From Alphaproteobacteria bacterium (GTDB taxonomy: Bacteria; Pseudomonadota; Alphaproteobacteria; Micavibrionales; Micavibrionaceae): DNA of 42,751 nucleotides. Numbering within the stretch: position 1 is the first letter of the stretch; every line of letters begins with the position of its first letter. A model generated the notes under the pieces. The model made no database searches. It saw nothing but the letters and a program-made list of their open reading frames with translations, and was not told where the DNA came from. Location of the stretch: contig NZDE01000004.1 in the NCBI GenBank assembly GCA_002690045.1, positions 3,816 through 46,566 of the forward strand. Reading direction: 5' to 3'. Positions 7,239 to 13,562 of this stretch are shown piece after piece. The position numbers and the translations under genes are program-made.

Positions 7239-7995
7239 GGCCGCGCTCCTCTTTTGCACGTAATGCTGTTAGGGCTTTAGATAGCTTGCCTTTAGGAATT
7301 TCCTGGATCGCATTAACTTTCATATAACCAAGAAATTTGTTTTTATATTCGTTGGCATCCGTTAGCTTATTAATGCGGCTATCAATATCTGCTGCTATTT
7401 CAATTGAAATTGGCTCCTGGCCGCTACCGTTTCCATCATCATCTTCCGCAATGCGAACACCCAATGCGCGGCACAGTGATATACGCTGGCCATATGACAT
7501 TGATGATGCAGACGCGTGAATGCTGGTCTTGTTTACAGACCCCTTAATGCCTTTATCATCCAAAGCAAACTGTACGGTGTTACGCTTAGAATGGCCTTGA
7601 CGATGCACAATCTCGCAAGTTGTACGGATCATATTTCCATCAAGGAATTCATCCTCATATCTGTCATAAAAACCATACTTGCTTAGTAGCGGATCAACGG
7701 TCTTTTTAATTTCCGCCAGATCTGCATAGTTAGAGTTTGTTTGGTTGTTACGCTTGTTTTTAATGATTGGCGGCAACTCCTCGCGCAGCTTGGCCATATC
7801 AATATTAAAGGCCGTTTCAGCATCACGGTTGAGCATGCGCTCTTGAAGATCCATGATTTTTTCAAGCTTCGACACGTCCGCATCTGGGTTCGATGCAACA
7901 CGCTCAATCATTTCAAGAACCTGATCAGGCATAACCGCCGGTACGTTCTCATTTGCCTTTAATGGCAATGTTTCATTTTCTGCTATATCTTTCAT
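7225..7995 (-). CDS. ERF-family single-strand annealing protein
   Basis: 256 residues. The ERF core is visible at about residues 50-180: AFNIDMAKLREELPPI, then NSNYADLAEIKKTVDPLLSKYG, TCEIVHRQGHSKRNT and SSMSYGQRISLCRALGV. ERF proteins (P22 Erf group) anneal complementary strands and circularise phage DNA. The C-terminus after about residue 195 is variable. It precedes the exonuclease and SSB in the same transcript. Confidence 0.9.
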   Translation of the reverse strand: MKDIAENETLPLKANENVPAVMPDQVLEMIERVASNPDADVSKLEKIMDLQERMLNRDAETAFNIDMAKLREELPPIIKNKRNNQTNSNYADLAEIKKTVDPLLSKYGFYDRYEDEFLDGNMIRTTCEIVHRQGHSKRNTVQFALDDKGIKGSVNKTSIHASASSMSYGQRISLCRALGVRIAEDDDGNGSGQEPISIEIAADIDSRINKLTDANEYKNKFLGYMKVNAIQEIPKGKLSKALTALRAKEERGHENS

Positions 7996-8000
7996 CTTTC

Positions 8001-8189
8001 TTACTCCTTGGTTTTACAAGGCTTGGTTAGGCCTTGGGTAGTGGCGTGAAGATTCATTTCAGCGCCGTAATACTTGCAATTCTTTTTCAATCGCCACTCC
8101 GCTTCAAATGCCATGGCATCAACGGCCATGGGTATGATGAATGATAAGCAGGTGATGGCGATTGCAATAAATGTCAGAAACTCTTTCAT
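8001..8189 (-). CDS. Small membrane or exported protein
   Basis: 62 residues. A hydrophobic segment at about residues 4-27 (FLTFIAIAITCLSFIIPMAV) could be a signal anchor, followed by a short polar domain with two cysteines. No family recognised. The start overlaps the upstream gene by 4 bases and it precedes ERF by 5 bases. Confidence 0.5.
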   Translation of the reverse strand: MKEFLTFIAIAITCLSFIIPMAVDAMAFEAEWRLKKNCKYYGAEMNLHATTQGLTKPCKTKE

Positions 8190-8362
8190 CGTTGAGCCTG
8201 CTCAAGCTGTGCCTGACAAGTTCTGATGCGCTTGCATGCGTCATTGATTGTCTTTGGTGGGTTTGCCACAAAATCGTCAATGATATGCCCGCAAGTGTCT
8301 ATTGATCCCTGTTTGTATAAATAATCCGCATGAAACGGTGTTTTTACTGGTTGTGTTTGCAT
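8186..8362 (-). CDS. Hypothetical small protein
   Basis: 58 residues from the ATG at 8360-8362, which overlaps the stop of the first operon gene by one base (TAATG read on the minus strand). Polar, with three cysteines, no recognised domain (starts MQTQPVKTPFHADYL). Confidence 0.5.
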   Translation of the reverse strand: MQTQPVKTPFHADYLYKQGSIDTCGHIIDDFVANPPKTINDACKRIRTCQAQLEQAQR

Positions 8363-8742
8363 TAAATCCCTGCCTGTAAGTGCCATTCAGCTTTAACCTG
8401 TTGTTCATATGTGCCGTATGTAGCGGCATCTTGTTTTGCCTGGGCTTCTTCTTCAGCCAACTGTTCAGAATATGTGCGATATTCAGCAGCACGCTTCTGC
8501 GCGTACTTAATAAGCTCAAACACAAAGTTGCCAACCGCTAGGCTGAATTCACCTTTTGAGTTAAATTCAAACTTATCTGAATGATCACCAAAGGCTTTTA
8601 GCTCCTCGGCAAAGGCATCCATTAAGTCAGCTTCTTTTGCGTATTCTGAAGATGTTGTGTGAGTGTTTGCATCGCAGTCCATATTCTCTAAAAACTCGTG
8701 AATATCGCTGATTGCTTTAATATCTGTATGTATTATTGACAT
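8362..8742 (-). CDS. First gene of the leftward early operon, hypothetical
   Basis: 126 residues, acidic, mostly helical, with a probable coiled coil in the C-terminal third (EQLAEEEAQAKQDAATYGT). No family recognised. It starts at ATG 8742 with GAAGGA 8 bases upstream and lies directly downstream of the operator-covered leftward promoter, so it should be an immediate early product. Confidence 0.6.
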   Translation of the reverse strand: MSIIHTDIKAISDIHEFLENMDCDANTHTTSSEYAKEADLMDAFAEELKAFGDHSDKFEFNSKGEFSLAVGNFVFELIKYAQKRAAEYRTYSEQLAEEEAQAKQDAATYGTYEQQVKAEWHLQAGI

Positions 8743-8773
8743 TAGCTTGTTCCTTCATTGTGGTTACAAGTCT

Positions 8774-8802
8774 ATATTCACACATAGTGAATTAATTGTC
8801 AA
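8774..8802 (-). promoter_or_regulatory. Leftward early promoter (PL-like)
   Basis: On the minus strand, TTGACA (8797-8802) and GAATAT (8774-8779) are separated by 17 bases. A perfect operator (8777-8791) covers the spacer end and the -10 box. The start point would fall near 8767, giving a short leader before the ATG at 8742. The geometry is identical to the rightward promoter at 9874-9902. Confidence 0.65.
8777..8791. promoter_or_regulatory. Repressor operator, TTCAC-N5-GTGAA
   Basis: Perfect 15-bp dyad with TTCAC and GTGAA arms around ACATA. It overlaps the -10 box of the leftward promoter, so binding would block transcription. Confidence 0.7.
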
Positions 8803-8810
8803 ACAAAAAG

Positions 8811-8825
8811 TTCACCATGTGTGAA
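8811..8825. promoter_or_regulatory. Second leftward operator
   Basis: Perfect dyad, TTCAC-CATGT-GTGAA, just upstream of the -35 box of the leftward promoter. Its centre is 34 bp from the first operator, roughly three helical turns, which would allow cooperative binding. Confidence 0.65.
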
Positions 8826-8973
8826 TAAAAGCAATGAAAAAAGTTAACGAACCGTGAATTTAAAAGGAATCGGGCGCATGAAAAAAAATAAAAAAAGGTT
8901 AGTCAAATTGTTTTTTTATGGTAGAAACGCAGGTGTCATAATTGAGAGTCATCAACTTTACAGGAGGTTTTGT

Positions 8974-9423
8974 ATGAACAGAAAGATATGGAGCGTTAAA
9001 ATTGTTTTGAGCGCCGCGTTCTTAATGTTTGCTTTTTGGTTGTCGGCCTTATTAAGCATGATACCTTCAATCCTGTCCGGCGGCACGACCTTAACAGCCA
9101 ATATTTTTATATTGACTATTTGTGCTGTAGTTTTTTGCGGGGTCGGTCGCCTTTCTATATGGAATAAATTGAATGCGCTCAAGATGACTGGAGTTTGGCG
9201 GTCGGCAAAGGGCAGAATAACATTCCCATTTGTTGGGGTAGCATTATTCTCTACTGTTATAGTACTGGCAAGTGTTTTGTCTGGCTTTATTGCAAGTATT
9301 GGGAACGGTAATATTGCCCTGTTCTTGGTGGGGCTGCTCATAAACGCTGGAGCAGGCTTTTGTGGAGGAGTCATTCTTCTACTTGCTATAGCCAAGCGAA
9401 TGGGCTTCACCCCAGAAGGATGA
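8974..9423 (+). CDS. Four-helix membrane protein in the immunity region
   Basis: 149 residues. About four hydrophobic segments are visible: near residues 9-29, 38-58, 79-101 and 108-132. A perfect AGGAGG lies about 7 bases before the ATG at 8974, so I prefer this start over the longer frame. It is transcribed opposite to the repressor and ends 11 bases from the repressor's 3' end. The position between the operators and the repressor is typical of genes expressed from the prophage (superinfection exclusion or lysogenic conversion). That role is inference; no family recognised. Confidence 0.6.
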   Translation: MNRKIWSVKIVLSAAFLMFAFWLSALLSMIPSILSGGTTLTANIFILTICAVVFCGVGRLSIWNKLNALKMTGVWRSAKGRITFPFVGVALFSTVIVLASVLSGFIASIGNGNIALFLVGLLINAGAGFCGGVILLLAIAKRMGFTPEG

Positions 9424-9434
9424 ACAATTTAATG

Positions 9435-9794
9435 CTATCCATTTTCTTTATGCGTAAATTGGATGGATGAAACACCCTCTTTATTAAGCGCAAAGTCTAT
9501 GAAGTCCAGTACAGATTGCTGACCCTCTGGTGAAAGACTATGGATCTTTGACAGCAAAGCCTTTTCTTCTTCAGATGGTAAAATCACAGGGTCGTAAAAC
9601 AGATGCTCCAATGGGACGCCTAATGTTTTAGCTGCGTCTTCAAGTGTATCAGCATTCCATCTTTTCTTTCCTGACATTAAATCAGATATGTAGCCGGGGA
9701 CTTTATCCATACCTTCAGCCAGCCAAGCTTGGCGCTTGTCCAGGGTCTTAAGTATGCTCTTAATTCTATTCGCTATGATTTCATATGTTTCCAT
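9435..9794 (-). CDS. XRE-type phage repressor
   Basis: 119 residues. The N-terminal HTH spans about residues 8-65, with KTLDKRQAWLAEGMDKVPGY followed by ISDLMSGKKRWNADTLEDAA. The C-terminal 45 residues are a short helical dimerisation-type tail with no LexA-like peptidase, so induction would not be by ordinary RecA-stimulated self-cleavage. It is divergent from the Cro-like gene at 9910 across three operators, the usual arrangement of a lysogeny switch. No ribosome site precedes the ATG, and the predicted transcript start is at or next to it. Confidence 0.78.
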   Translation of the reverse strand: METYEIIANRIKSILKTLDKRQAWLAEGMDKVPGYISDLMSGKKRWNADTLEDAAKTLGVPLEHLFYDPVILPSEEEKALLSKIHSLSPEGQQSVLDFIDFALNKEGVSSIQFTHKENG

Positions 9795-9801
9795 GCGCAG
9801 G

Positions 9802-9830
9802 ATTATTCCAATTATTCATAAGTCCATCAA
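9802..9830 (-). promoter_or_regulatory. Candidate repressor-maintenance promoter (PRM-like)
   Basis: On the minus strand, TTGATG (9825-9830) and AATAAT (9802-9807) are 17 bases apart. The predicted start is about 9795, at the repressor ATG. An operator (9831-9845) abuts the -35 box, with its centre about 42-43 bp upstream of the start. Confidence 0.55.
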
Positions 9831-9845
9831 TCCACTATTAGTGAA
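9831..9845. promoter_or_regulatory. Operator abutting the repressor promoter
   Basis: TCCAC-TATTA-GTGAA, one mismatch from the perfect dyad. Its position beside the -35 box would suit activation of repressor synthesis by bound repressor. Confidence 0.6.
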
Positions 9846-9858
9846 TAAATAAAATAAA

Positions 9859-9873
9859 TTCACTATTGGCTAA
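9859..9873. promoter_or_regulatory. Degenerate middle operator
   Basis: TTCAC-TATTG-GCTAA, with one good half-site, centred 28 bp from the operator at 9831 and 26 bp from that at 9885. It is probably a weak site, if used at all. Confidence 0.4.
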
Positions 9874-9902
9874 TTGACTAATAGTTCACCATATGTGAAT
9901 AT
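9874..9902 (+). promoter_or_regulatory. Rightward early promoter (PR-like)
   Basis: TTGACT (9874-9879) and GAATAT (9897-9902) are separated by 17 bases. The operator at 9885-9899 fills the spacer and the -10 box. The predicted start is about 9909-9910, at the ATG of the Cro-like gene. Confidence 0.6.
9885..9899. promoter_or_regulatory. Rightward operator
   Basis: Perfect dyad TTCAC-CATAT-GTGAA within the rightward promoter. Same consensus as the two leftward operators. Confidence 0.7.
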
Positions 9903-9909
9903 ATGTTTT

Positions 9910-10119
9910 ATGAAAGCAGTTGATTGGCGAAAGCAAAAAGGTATTACACTTAAGCAACTATCAGAAAAGATAAAATTTTCTGATGGTTATTTGTGCGACA
10001 TTGAGAATGGAAAGCGCGAGCCTTCTTATCGTGTTATGGCCGCATACCTTAAAGTTTCTAGCGGCGCAGTGCAGCCCAATGACTTTTTTGAAATTCAATT
10101 TAATCAATTACATTCATAA
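9910..10119 (+). CDS. Cro-like XRE regulator
   Basis: 69 residues. An HTH at about residues 4-58: WRKQKGITLKQLSEKIKFSD followed by YLCDIENGKREPSYRVMAAY. It diverges from the repressor and would be the first product of the rightward promoter, the expected place for a Cro. I chose the ATG at 9910; the longer frame starts inside the promoter and operator. No Shine-Dalgarno sequence is visible, so the message may be leaderless. Confidence 0.7.
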   Translation: MKAVDWRKQKGITLKQLSEKIKFSDGYLCDIENGKREPSYRVMAAYLKVSSGAVQPNDFFEIQFNQLHS

Positions 10120-10121
10120 AT

Positions 10122-10135
10122 CCGCATTCCTGCGG
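10122..10135. repeat. Small hairpin after the Cro-like gene
   Basis: CCGCA and TGCGG flank a 4-base loop three bases after the stop codon. The sequence after it is AT-rich but lacks a T-run. It may be a weak attenuator or the edge of the AT-rich origin-like region. Confidence 0.3.
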
Positions 10136-10159
10136 TAATTGCATAATAATAATTATAAC

Positions 10160-10180
10160 TTATACACAGAGTTATCCACA
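10160..10180 (+). promoter_or_regulatory. Tandem DnaA boxes, candidate origin
   Basis: TTATACACA (10160-10168) and TTATCCACA (10172-10180) both match the bacterial DnaA box consensus TTWTNCACA, in the same orientation 12 bp apart. An AT-rich stretch (about 10138-10160) lies just upstream. The 110-base intergenic gap is in the rightward early operon, upstream of a DUF1376 replication-type gene. It may be the phage replication origin or a DnaA-controlled regulatory site. Confidence 0.5.
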
Positions 10181-10229
10181 AGGTCAAAGTTTTTTAAGGC
10201 CTTGAAACATAGACATAGGAGTACGCAAA

Positions 10230-10430
10230 GTGGGGCGAATAATCTTTTTCCGTGATGGTAGCAACTACATAGCGCGTGTTCTCACAATAACCCAGATCAA
10301 TGCTGTTATGAACAAGCAAAGATCCTTGCCAGAATTTTGTGGCTTTTATTGTGAGCATCGTGAGGGCAAAGACAAGCCTTACAAGCAAGTTAAGCTTAAA
10401 CAATTGCGCCAACTCCTAAGCAAAAACTAA
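10230..10430 (+). CDS. Hypothetical small protein
   Basis: 66 residues with a GTG start at 10230 preceded by GGAG. Basic C-terminus (KPYKQVKLKQLRQLLSKN). No family recognised. It lies between the DnaA boxes and the methyltransferase gene. Confidence 0.5.
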   Translation: MGRIIFFRDGSNYIARVLTITQINAVMNKQRSLPEFCGFYCEHREGKDKPYKQVKLKQLRQLLSKN

Positions 10431-10440
10431 GGGGTAGACC

Positions 10441-11070
10441 ATGAAAGATTTAGAAAATGGCAATTCTTGCCTTAAAGAGCGCAGCATAACACTCGAACAC
10501 TTTGAAACGCCTAAATGGGCGGTTGATGCTATCTTGAAAAAAGAAGTCCTCAATAGTTTTGTTATTGATCCATGCTGTGGCACGGGTGTTTTATCCGAAG
10601 CGGCGGATGACAGAGATTTGTGCGCCTTTCCTATTGATATTCATAACTGGGGATACAGAAAACAGCAATTAACTGCGGATTTTCTTACAATGCCTTACAC
10701 GGCGATTACACCCGAATATATGGGTGCTGATGGTTTTTCCGTTTTAATGAATCCGCCATTTTCAAAGGCGTGTGAATTTGTAGAAAAATCCATTGAACTT
10801 GGTGCGCGAAAAATAATCTGCTTTCAGCGTTTTTCTTGGTGGGAATCATTAAAGCGAAAAGACTTCTGGAAGAAATATCCGCCATCAAGGGTTTATATTT
10901 GCGGGAACCGCGCAAGCTGCTGGCGCCATGATCTGGCCGAACAATACAGGTTAAAGGGCGAAGATCTTAATACAAAAAGCGGTACACCAACTGCACACGC
11001 ATGGTTTGTATGGGATATAGGCACTCCAGCCGGAACGCTTCTAGGCCACATATGGAAGGATGAAGCGTAA
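10441..11070 (+). CDS. SAM-dependent DNA methyltransferase-like protein
   Basis: 209 residues. Motif I (DPCCGTG, about residues 43-49) binds SAM, and NPPF (about 104-107) is the catalytic motif of N6-adenine or N4-cytosine methyltransferases. It opens with HFETPKWAVDAIL, common in phage enzymes of this sort. No target-recognition domain is obvious. It is the second such enzyme in the window, with no nuclease partner, so anti-restriction is likely. The stop overlaps the next ATG by one base. Confidence 0.8.
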   Translation: MKDLENGNSCLKERSITLEHFETPKWAVDAILKKEVLNSFVIDPCCGTGVLSEAADDRDLCAFPIDIHNWGYRKQQLTADFLTMPYTAITPEYMGADGFSVLMNPPFSKACEFVEKSIELGARKIICFQRFSWWESLKRKDFWKKYPPSRVYICGNRASCWRHDLAEQYRLKGEDLNTKSGTPTAHAWFVWDIGTPAGTLLGHIWKDEA

Positions 11071-11759
11071 TGACCCAGGTAACGCATATTCAGTTCCATA
11101 TAGGTGACTTTCTATCTGGTGTTATGCACATGGATGGCGCTGAAATTGGCGCATACACCATGCTAATTATGGCGCATTACCAGGCGGGTGAAAAAGGCAT
11201 ACCGGACGATGATAAAAAGCTAAAGCGCATCACAAGATGCAGCGGGAAGGTATGGAATCGCATCAAAGATACTGTGCTTGAAAAATTCTACCTGGAAGAT
11301 GGCTTCTGGCGTCATAAAAGGGTTATGGAAGAGATCGAAAAAATAAGAGCAAAAGCCGGTACAGGACGCCCAAAACAGCCCCAAAAAAAACCATTAAGGG
11401 ATTCCAAAACGGACTTAGAAAAACCCATTAAGGATTCCCAAGAAAAAAATAAGTCATTGAAAAATAAGGAAACTGAAAAAACAAACCATAAACCAATAAC
11501 CAATAACCATGTTGTTGTTGAGGAACAACAGAATATTAAATTTTTGGGTTCTCTTTTGCCTGATGATTGGTTGGTGCCGGATGAGTGGGGGGAGTATGCC
11601 GAAAAGCGGGGACTGAATGAAGAGCAGATCATCGAATTGGCGGGAAGATTTAAAACGCATTACCTCCTGATGGGGGATTGCAAGGAAGCCTACAAGGAAG
11701 ATTGGCAAGCAACATGGCGTTTTTGGGTTAGCAACGAAGTGAAAAAAGGAGTGGCGTAA
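11070..11759 (+). CDS. DUF1376 / YdaU-type replication protein
   Basis: 229 residues. The N-terminal 80 residues match DUF1376 (HIQFHIGDFLSGVMHMDGAE, then YTMLIMAHYQAGEKGIPDDD). A lysine-rich linker follows, then a C-terminal segment (DDWLVPDEWGEYAEKRGLNE ending KEDWQATWRFWVSNE) like that of phage O/YdaU replication proteins. The likely role is loading host replication proteins at the phage origin, consistent with the DnaA boxes upstream. The biochemical role of DUF1376 is not firmly known. Confidence 0.75.
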   Translation: MTQVTHIQFHIGDFLSGVMHMDGAEIGAYTMLIMAHYQAGEKGIPDDDKKLKRITRCSGKVWNRIKDTVLEKFYLEDGFWRHKRVMEEIEKIRAKAGTGRPKQPQKKPLRDSKTDLEKPIKDSQEKNKSLKNKETEKTNHKPITNNHVVVEEQQNIKFLGSLLPDDWLVPDEWGEYAEKRGLNEEQIIELAGRFKTHYLLMGDCKEAYKEDWQATWRFWVSNEVKKGVA

Positions 11760-11760
11760 A

Positions 11761-12165
11761 ATGGGATATGCAGACAAACAAAAACAAGCGGAAGAGCAGT
11801 TGGGCACAGCCATGGGCGGTGGTGTTGAATACACTCTGAACTGGTACAAAATGCGATATGGCGAAAACCTGCCTGCCTGGGTAGAGGAAACGGCACGCGC
11901 AAATCCTTCGGTGGCGGCTGGTGTTTGTTTCTTCTTGCGCCAGGTTAAGCGCGACATTACACCTAAAAAAGCACGCCTAACCTTTGAAAGCTATGACTTG
12001 ATGTGCGTTACACGCCAAACGGTATTTGAGCGTTTAAGCGCAAACAGCATAAAAAATATCATTGGCGAAGGTAAAGAGCTTGAATTTGCCTATCAACGCA
12101 AGCGCCGTGAATTCAAACAGCGTGTTGATCCAGTCATGATTCCTGAAGCCGAAGTCATAGTTTAA
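11761..12165 (+). CDS. Hypothetical phage protein
   Basis: 134 residues, starting one base after the previous stop. Mixed helical, basic in the C-terminal half (LEFAYQRKRREFKQRVDP). No family recognised. The position beside the replication protein suggests a role in early DNA metabolism, but this is only context. Confidence 0.5.
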   Translation: MGYADKQKQAEEQLGTAMGGGVEYTLNWYKMRYGENLPAWVEETARANPSVAAGVCFFLRQVKRDITPKKARLTFESYDLMCVTRQTVFERLSANSIKNIIGEGKELEFAYQRKRREFKQRVDPVMIPEAEVIV

Positions 12166-12187
12166 TCATAGCGGGAAAGGTGGACAC

Positions 12188-12877
12188 ATGGATTTAAGTT
12201 ACGAAGAATTTTCAGCAATATGCGAACAGATAAGCGAAGGCAAGAAATTAAAAGAGATCTTCCCAGACAAAGATGACCGCAAGGCATTCCAAAAGTATAT
12301 CAGCCGCACGGTCGATGCAGAAAAACAGCTTAAACGCGCAGAACAGTTGGGGGAACATTGGCAGAAGCTTGGAGTGCCGCCTACAAAGCAACGTTTGTTG
12401 CAAGAAGGGGGCGTGCGTTATCAATACCCATCAGAAGATAAAACTGGCGCAAAAGAAGTCCGTGTCCGTGCCAACCAGACGTGTCCGCTGGATTATTACC
12501 GCAAACACAAGGTTATTAATCGTCAAATGTGGATTGCGGGCGGCAGATATGCTGATCTTTGCTTTAATTCCGGTGTGTTTCCGCGGCAAATTTCTATTTA
12601 TGAACGTGATCACATCAGATCTACAGCGGGTGATGTGGACGCTTTTATGGCCACAAAAACAGACGCACAAAAAGCATTAGATAATATTTATCCACTGCTT
12701 GAACCGCTAGAATGGGACGTGTTGCTTGAAGTGTGCGTGCATTATCAATTCGCAGGCAAAGGCGCAAGACTACGGGCTTTGAAGGATGCGTTGAACAAGC
12801 TTGTTGGTTATTATGAATTGCCCTCTGACAAACAATCAAACAAAAGACCGATACAAACCCTGCATCAAAAATCTTGA
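12188..12877 (+). CDS. Possible late-gene regulator (DUF6456-like)
   Basis: 229 residues. The C-terminal 100 residues (YERDHIRSTAGDVDAF, then DNIYPLLEPLEWDVLLEVCV, ending ARLRALKDALNKLVGYYEL) resemble the DUF6456-type domain of alphaproteobacterial prophages. That domain commonly sits just upstream of terminase genes, where Q-like regulators occur. The N-terminal part looks HTH-like (SYEEFSAICEQISEGKKLKE). It closes the early rightward operon, followed by a terminator. The regulatory role is inference. Confidence 0.5.
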   Translation: MDLSYEEFSAICEQISEGKKLKEIFPDKDDRKAFQKYISRTVDAEKQLKRAEQLGEHWQKLGVPPTKQRLLQEGGVRYQYPSEDKTGAKEVRVRANQTCPLDYYRKHKVINRQMWIAGGRYADLCFNSGVFPRQISIYERDHIRSTAGDVDAFMATKTDAQKALDNIYPLLEPLEWDVLLEVCVHYQFAGKGARLRALKDALNKLVGYYELPSDKQSNKRPIQTLHQKS

Positions 12878-12922
12878 CGGGGTGCCACCCCATATGACAT
12901 GATTAAGTCACGCTTGAGAAAT

Positions 12923-12952
12923 GCGCCTACTGGAAACGGGGGCGCTTTTTTT
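12923..12952 (+). terminator. Rho-independent terminator
   Basis: GCGCC (12923-12927) pairs with GGCGC (12941-12945), followed directly by seven Ts. It separates the early rightward operon from the terminase/virion operon and is where an antiterminator would act. Confidence 0.7.
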
Positions 12953-13014
12953 ATGGCTCCGTTTTGAACGTGAAACCTCCTTCATATGTTGAACTTATGT
13001 GCTGCGGGCATTGT

Positions 13015-13031
13015 GTTGCTACGAGTTGCTA
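13015..13031 (+). repeat. GTTGCTA direct repeat upstream of terminase
   Basis: GTTGCTA occurs at 13015-13021 and 13025-13031, exactly 10 bp apart (one helical turn) on one DNA face, 40-56 bases before terS. It is a candidate regulatory or packaging-related site. The rest of the 12878-13070 gap shows only the terminator. Confidence 0.3.
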
Positions 13032-13070
13032 ACTTGTGTTTGCCTGCAGCCTTCTTTTTCTAGGATTTCT

Positions 13071-13562
13071 ATGGCTGATACCAAATACAAAGAAGAATAC
13101 GCTGAACAGGCGCGAAAGCTTTGTTTGCTTGGTGCTACTGACAAAGATTTAGCTGATTTTTTTGAAGTTTGTGAGAAGACAGTCAACAACTGGAAGAAGG
13201 ATTTTCCAGACTTTTTACAGTCCATAAAAAGGGGCAAGACATTTGCAGACGCGAATGTGGCGGAAAGTCTTTATAACCGGGCTTGTGGCTACACACACCA
13301 AGAAGAAAAAGTTTTCGTTAGTGAGGGCAGTATTATCTCTCACGAAGTTACCAAGCATTCCCCCCCAGAAACAGCAGCCGTAATATTCTGGTTAAAGAAT
13401 AGAGATCCACAAAAATGGCGCGACAAACAAGAGGTTGATTTGAATGCAGATCTTTCAAAGTCCTTGGCAGATAGATTGTCACGCGCCTGTGAGCGAGTAG
13501 AAGGAACTGATGACGACACTGACACCGGAGCAGGAACAGCAGATAATACAGAAGGCTGCTGA
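13071..13562 (+). CDS. Terminase small subunit
   Basis: 163 residues from the ATG at 13071. An N-terminal HTH (LLGATDKDLADFFEVCEKTV, then NNWKKDFPDF) recognises DNA. The central part (NVAESLYNRACGY, then KHSPPETAAVIFWLKNRDPQ and KWRDK) is the classic small-terminase pattern, followed by an acidic C-terminus. It selects phage DNA for packaging. It overlaps the large subunit gene by 53 bases. Confidence 0.9.
   Translation: MADTKYKEEYAEQARKLCLLGATDKDLADFFEVCEKTVNNWKKDFPDFLQSIKRGKTFADANVAESLYNRACGYTHQEEKVFVSEGSIISHEVTKHSPPETAAVIFWLKNRDPQKWRDKQEVDLNADLSKSLADRLSRACERVEGTDDDTDTGAGTADNTEGC

Noticed and set aside
8854-8973. Longer N-terminus for the membrane protein gene
   Set aside because: The extension is lysine-rich with no ribosome site, while the ATG at 8974 has a perfect AGGAGG.
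9874-9909. Longer N-terminus for the Cro-like gene
   Set aside because: It would start inside the predicted -35 box and cross the operator; the HTH begins only after 9910.
13021-13032. A 12-base match (ACGAGTTGCTAA) between the terS upstream region and the integrase upstream region as a second attachment site
   Set aside because: Many 12-base matches are expected by chance in 43 kb on two strands, and there is no tRNA-like sequence at 13021.
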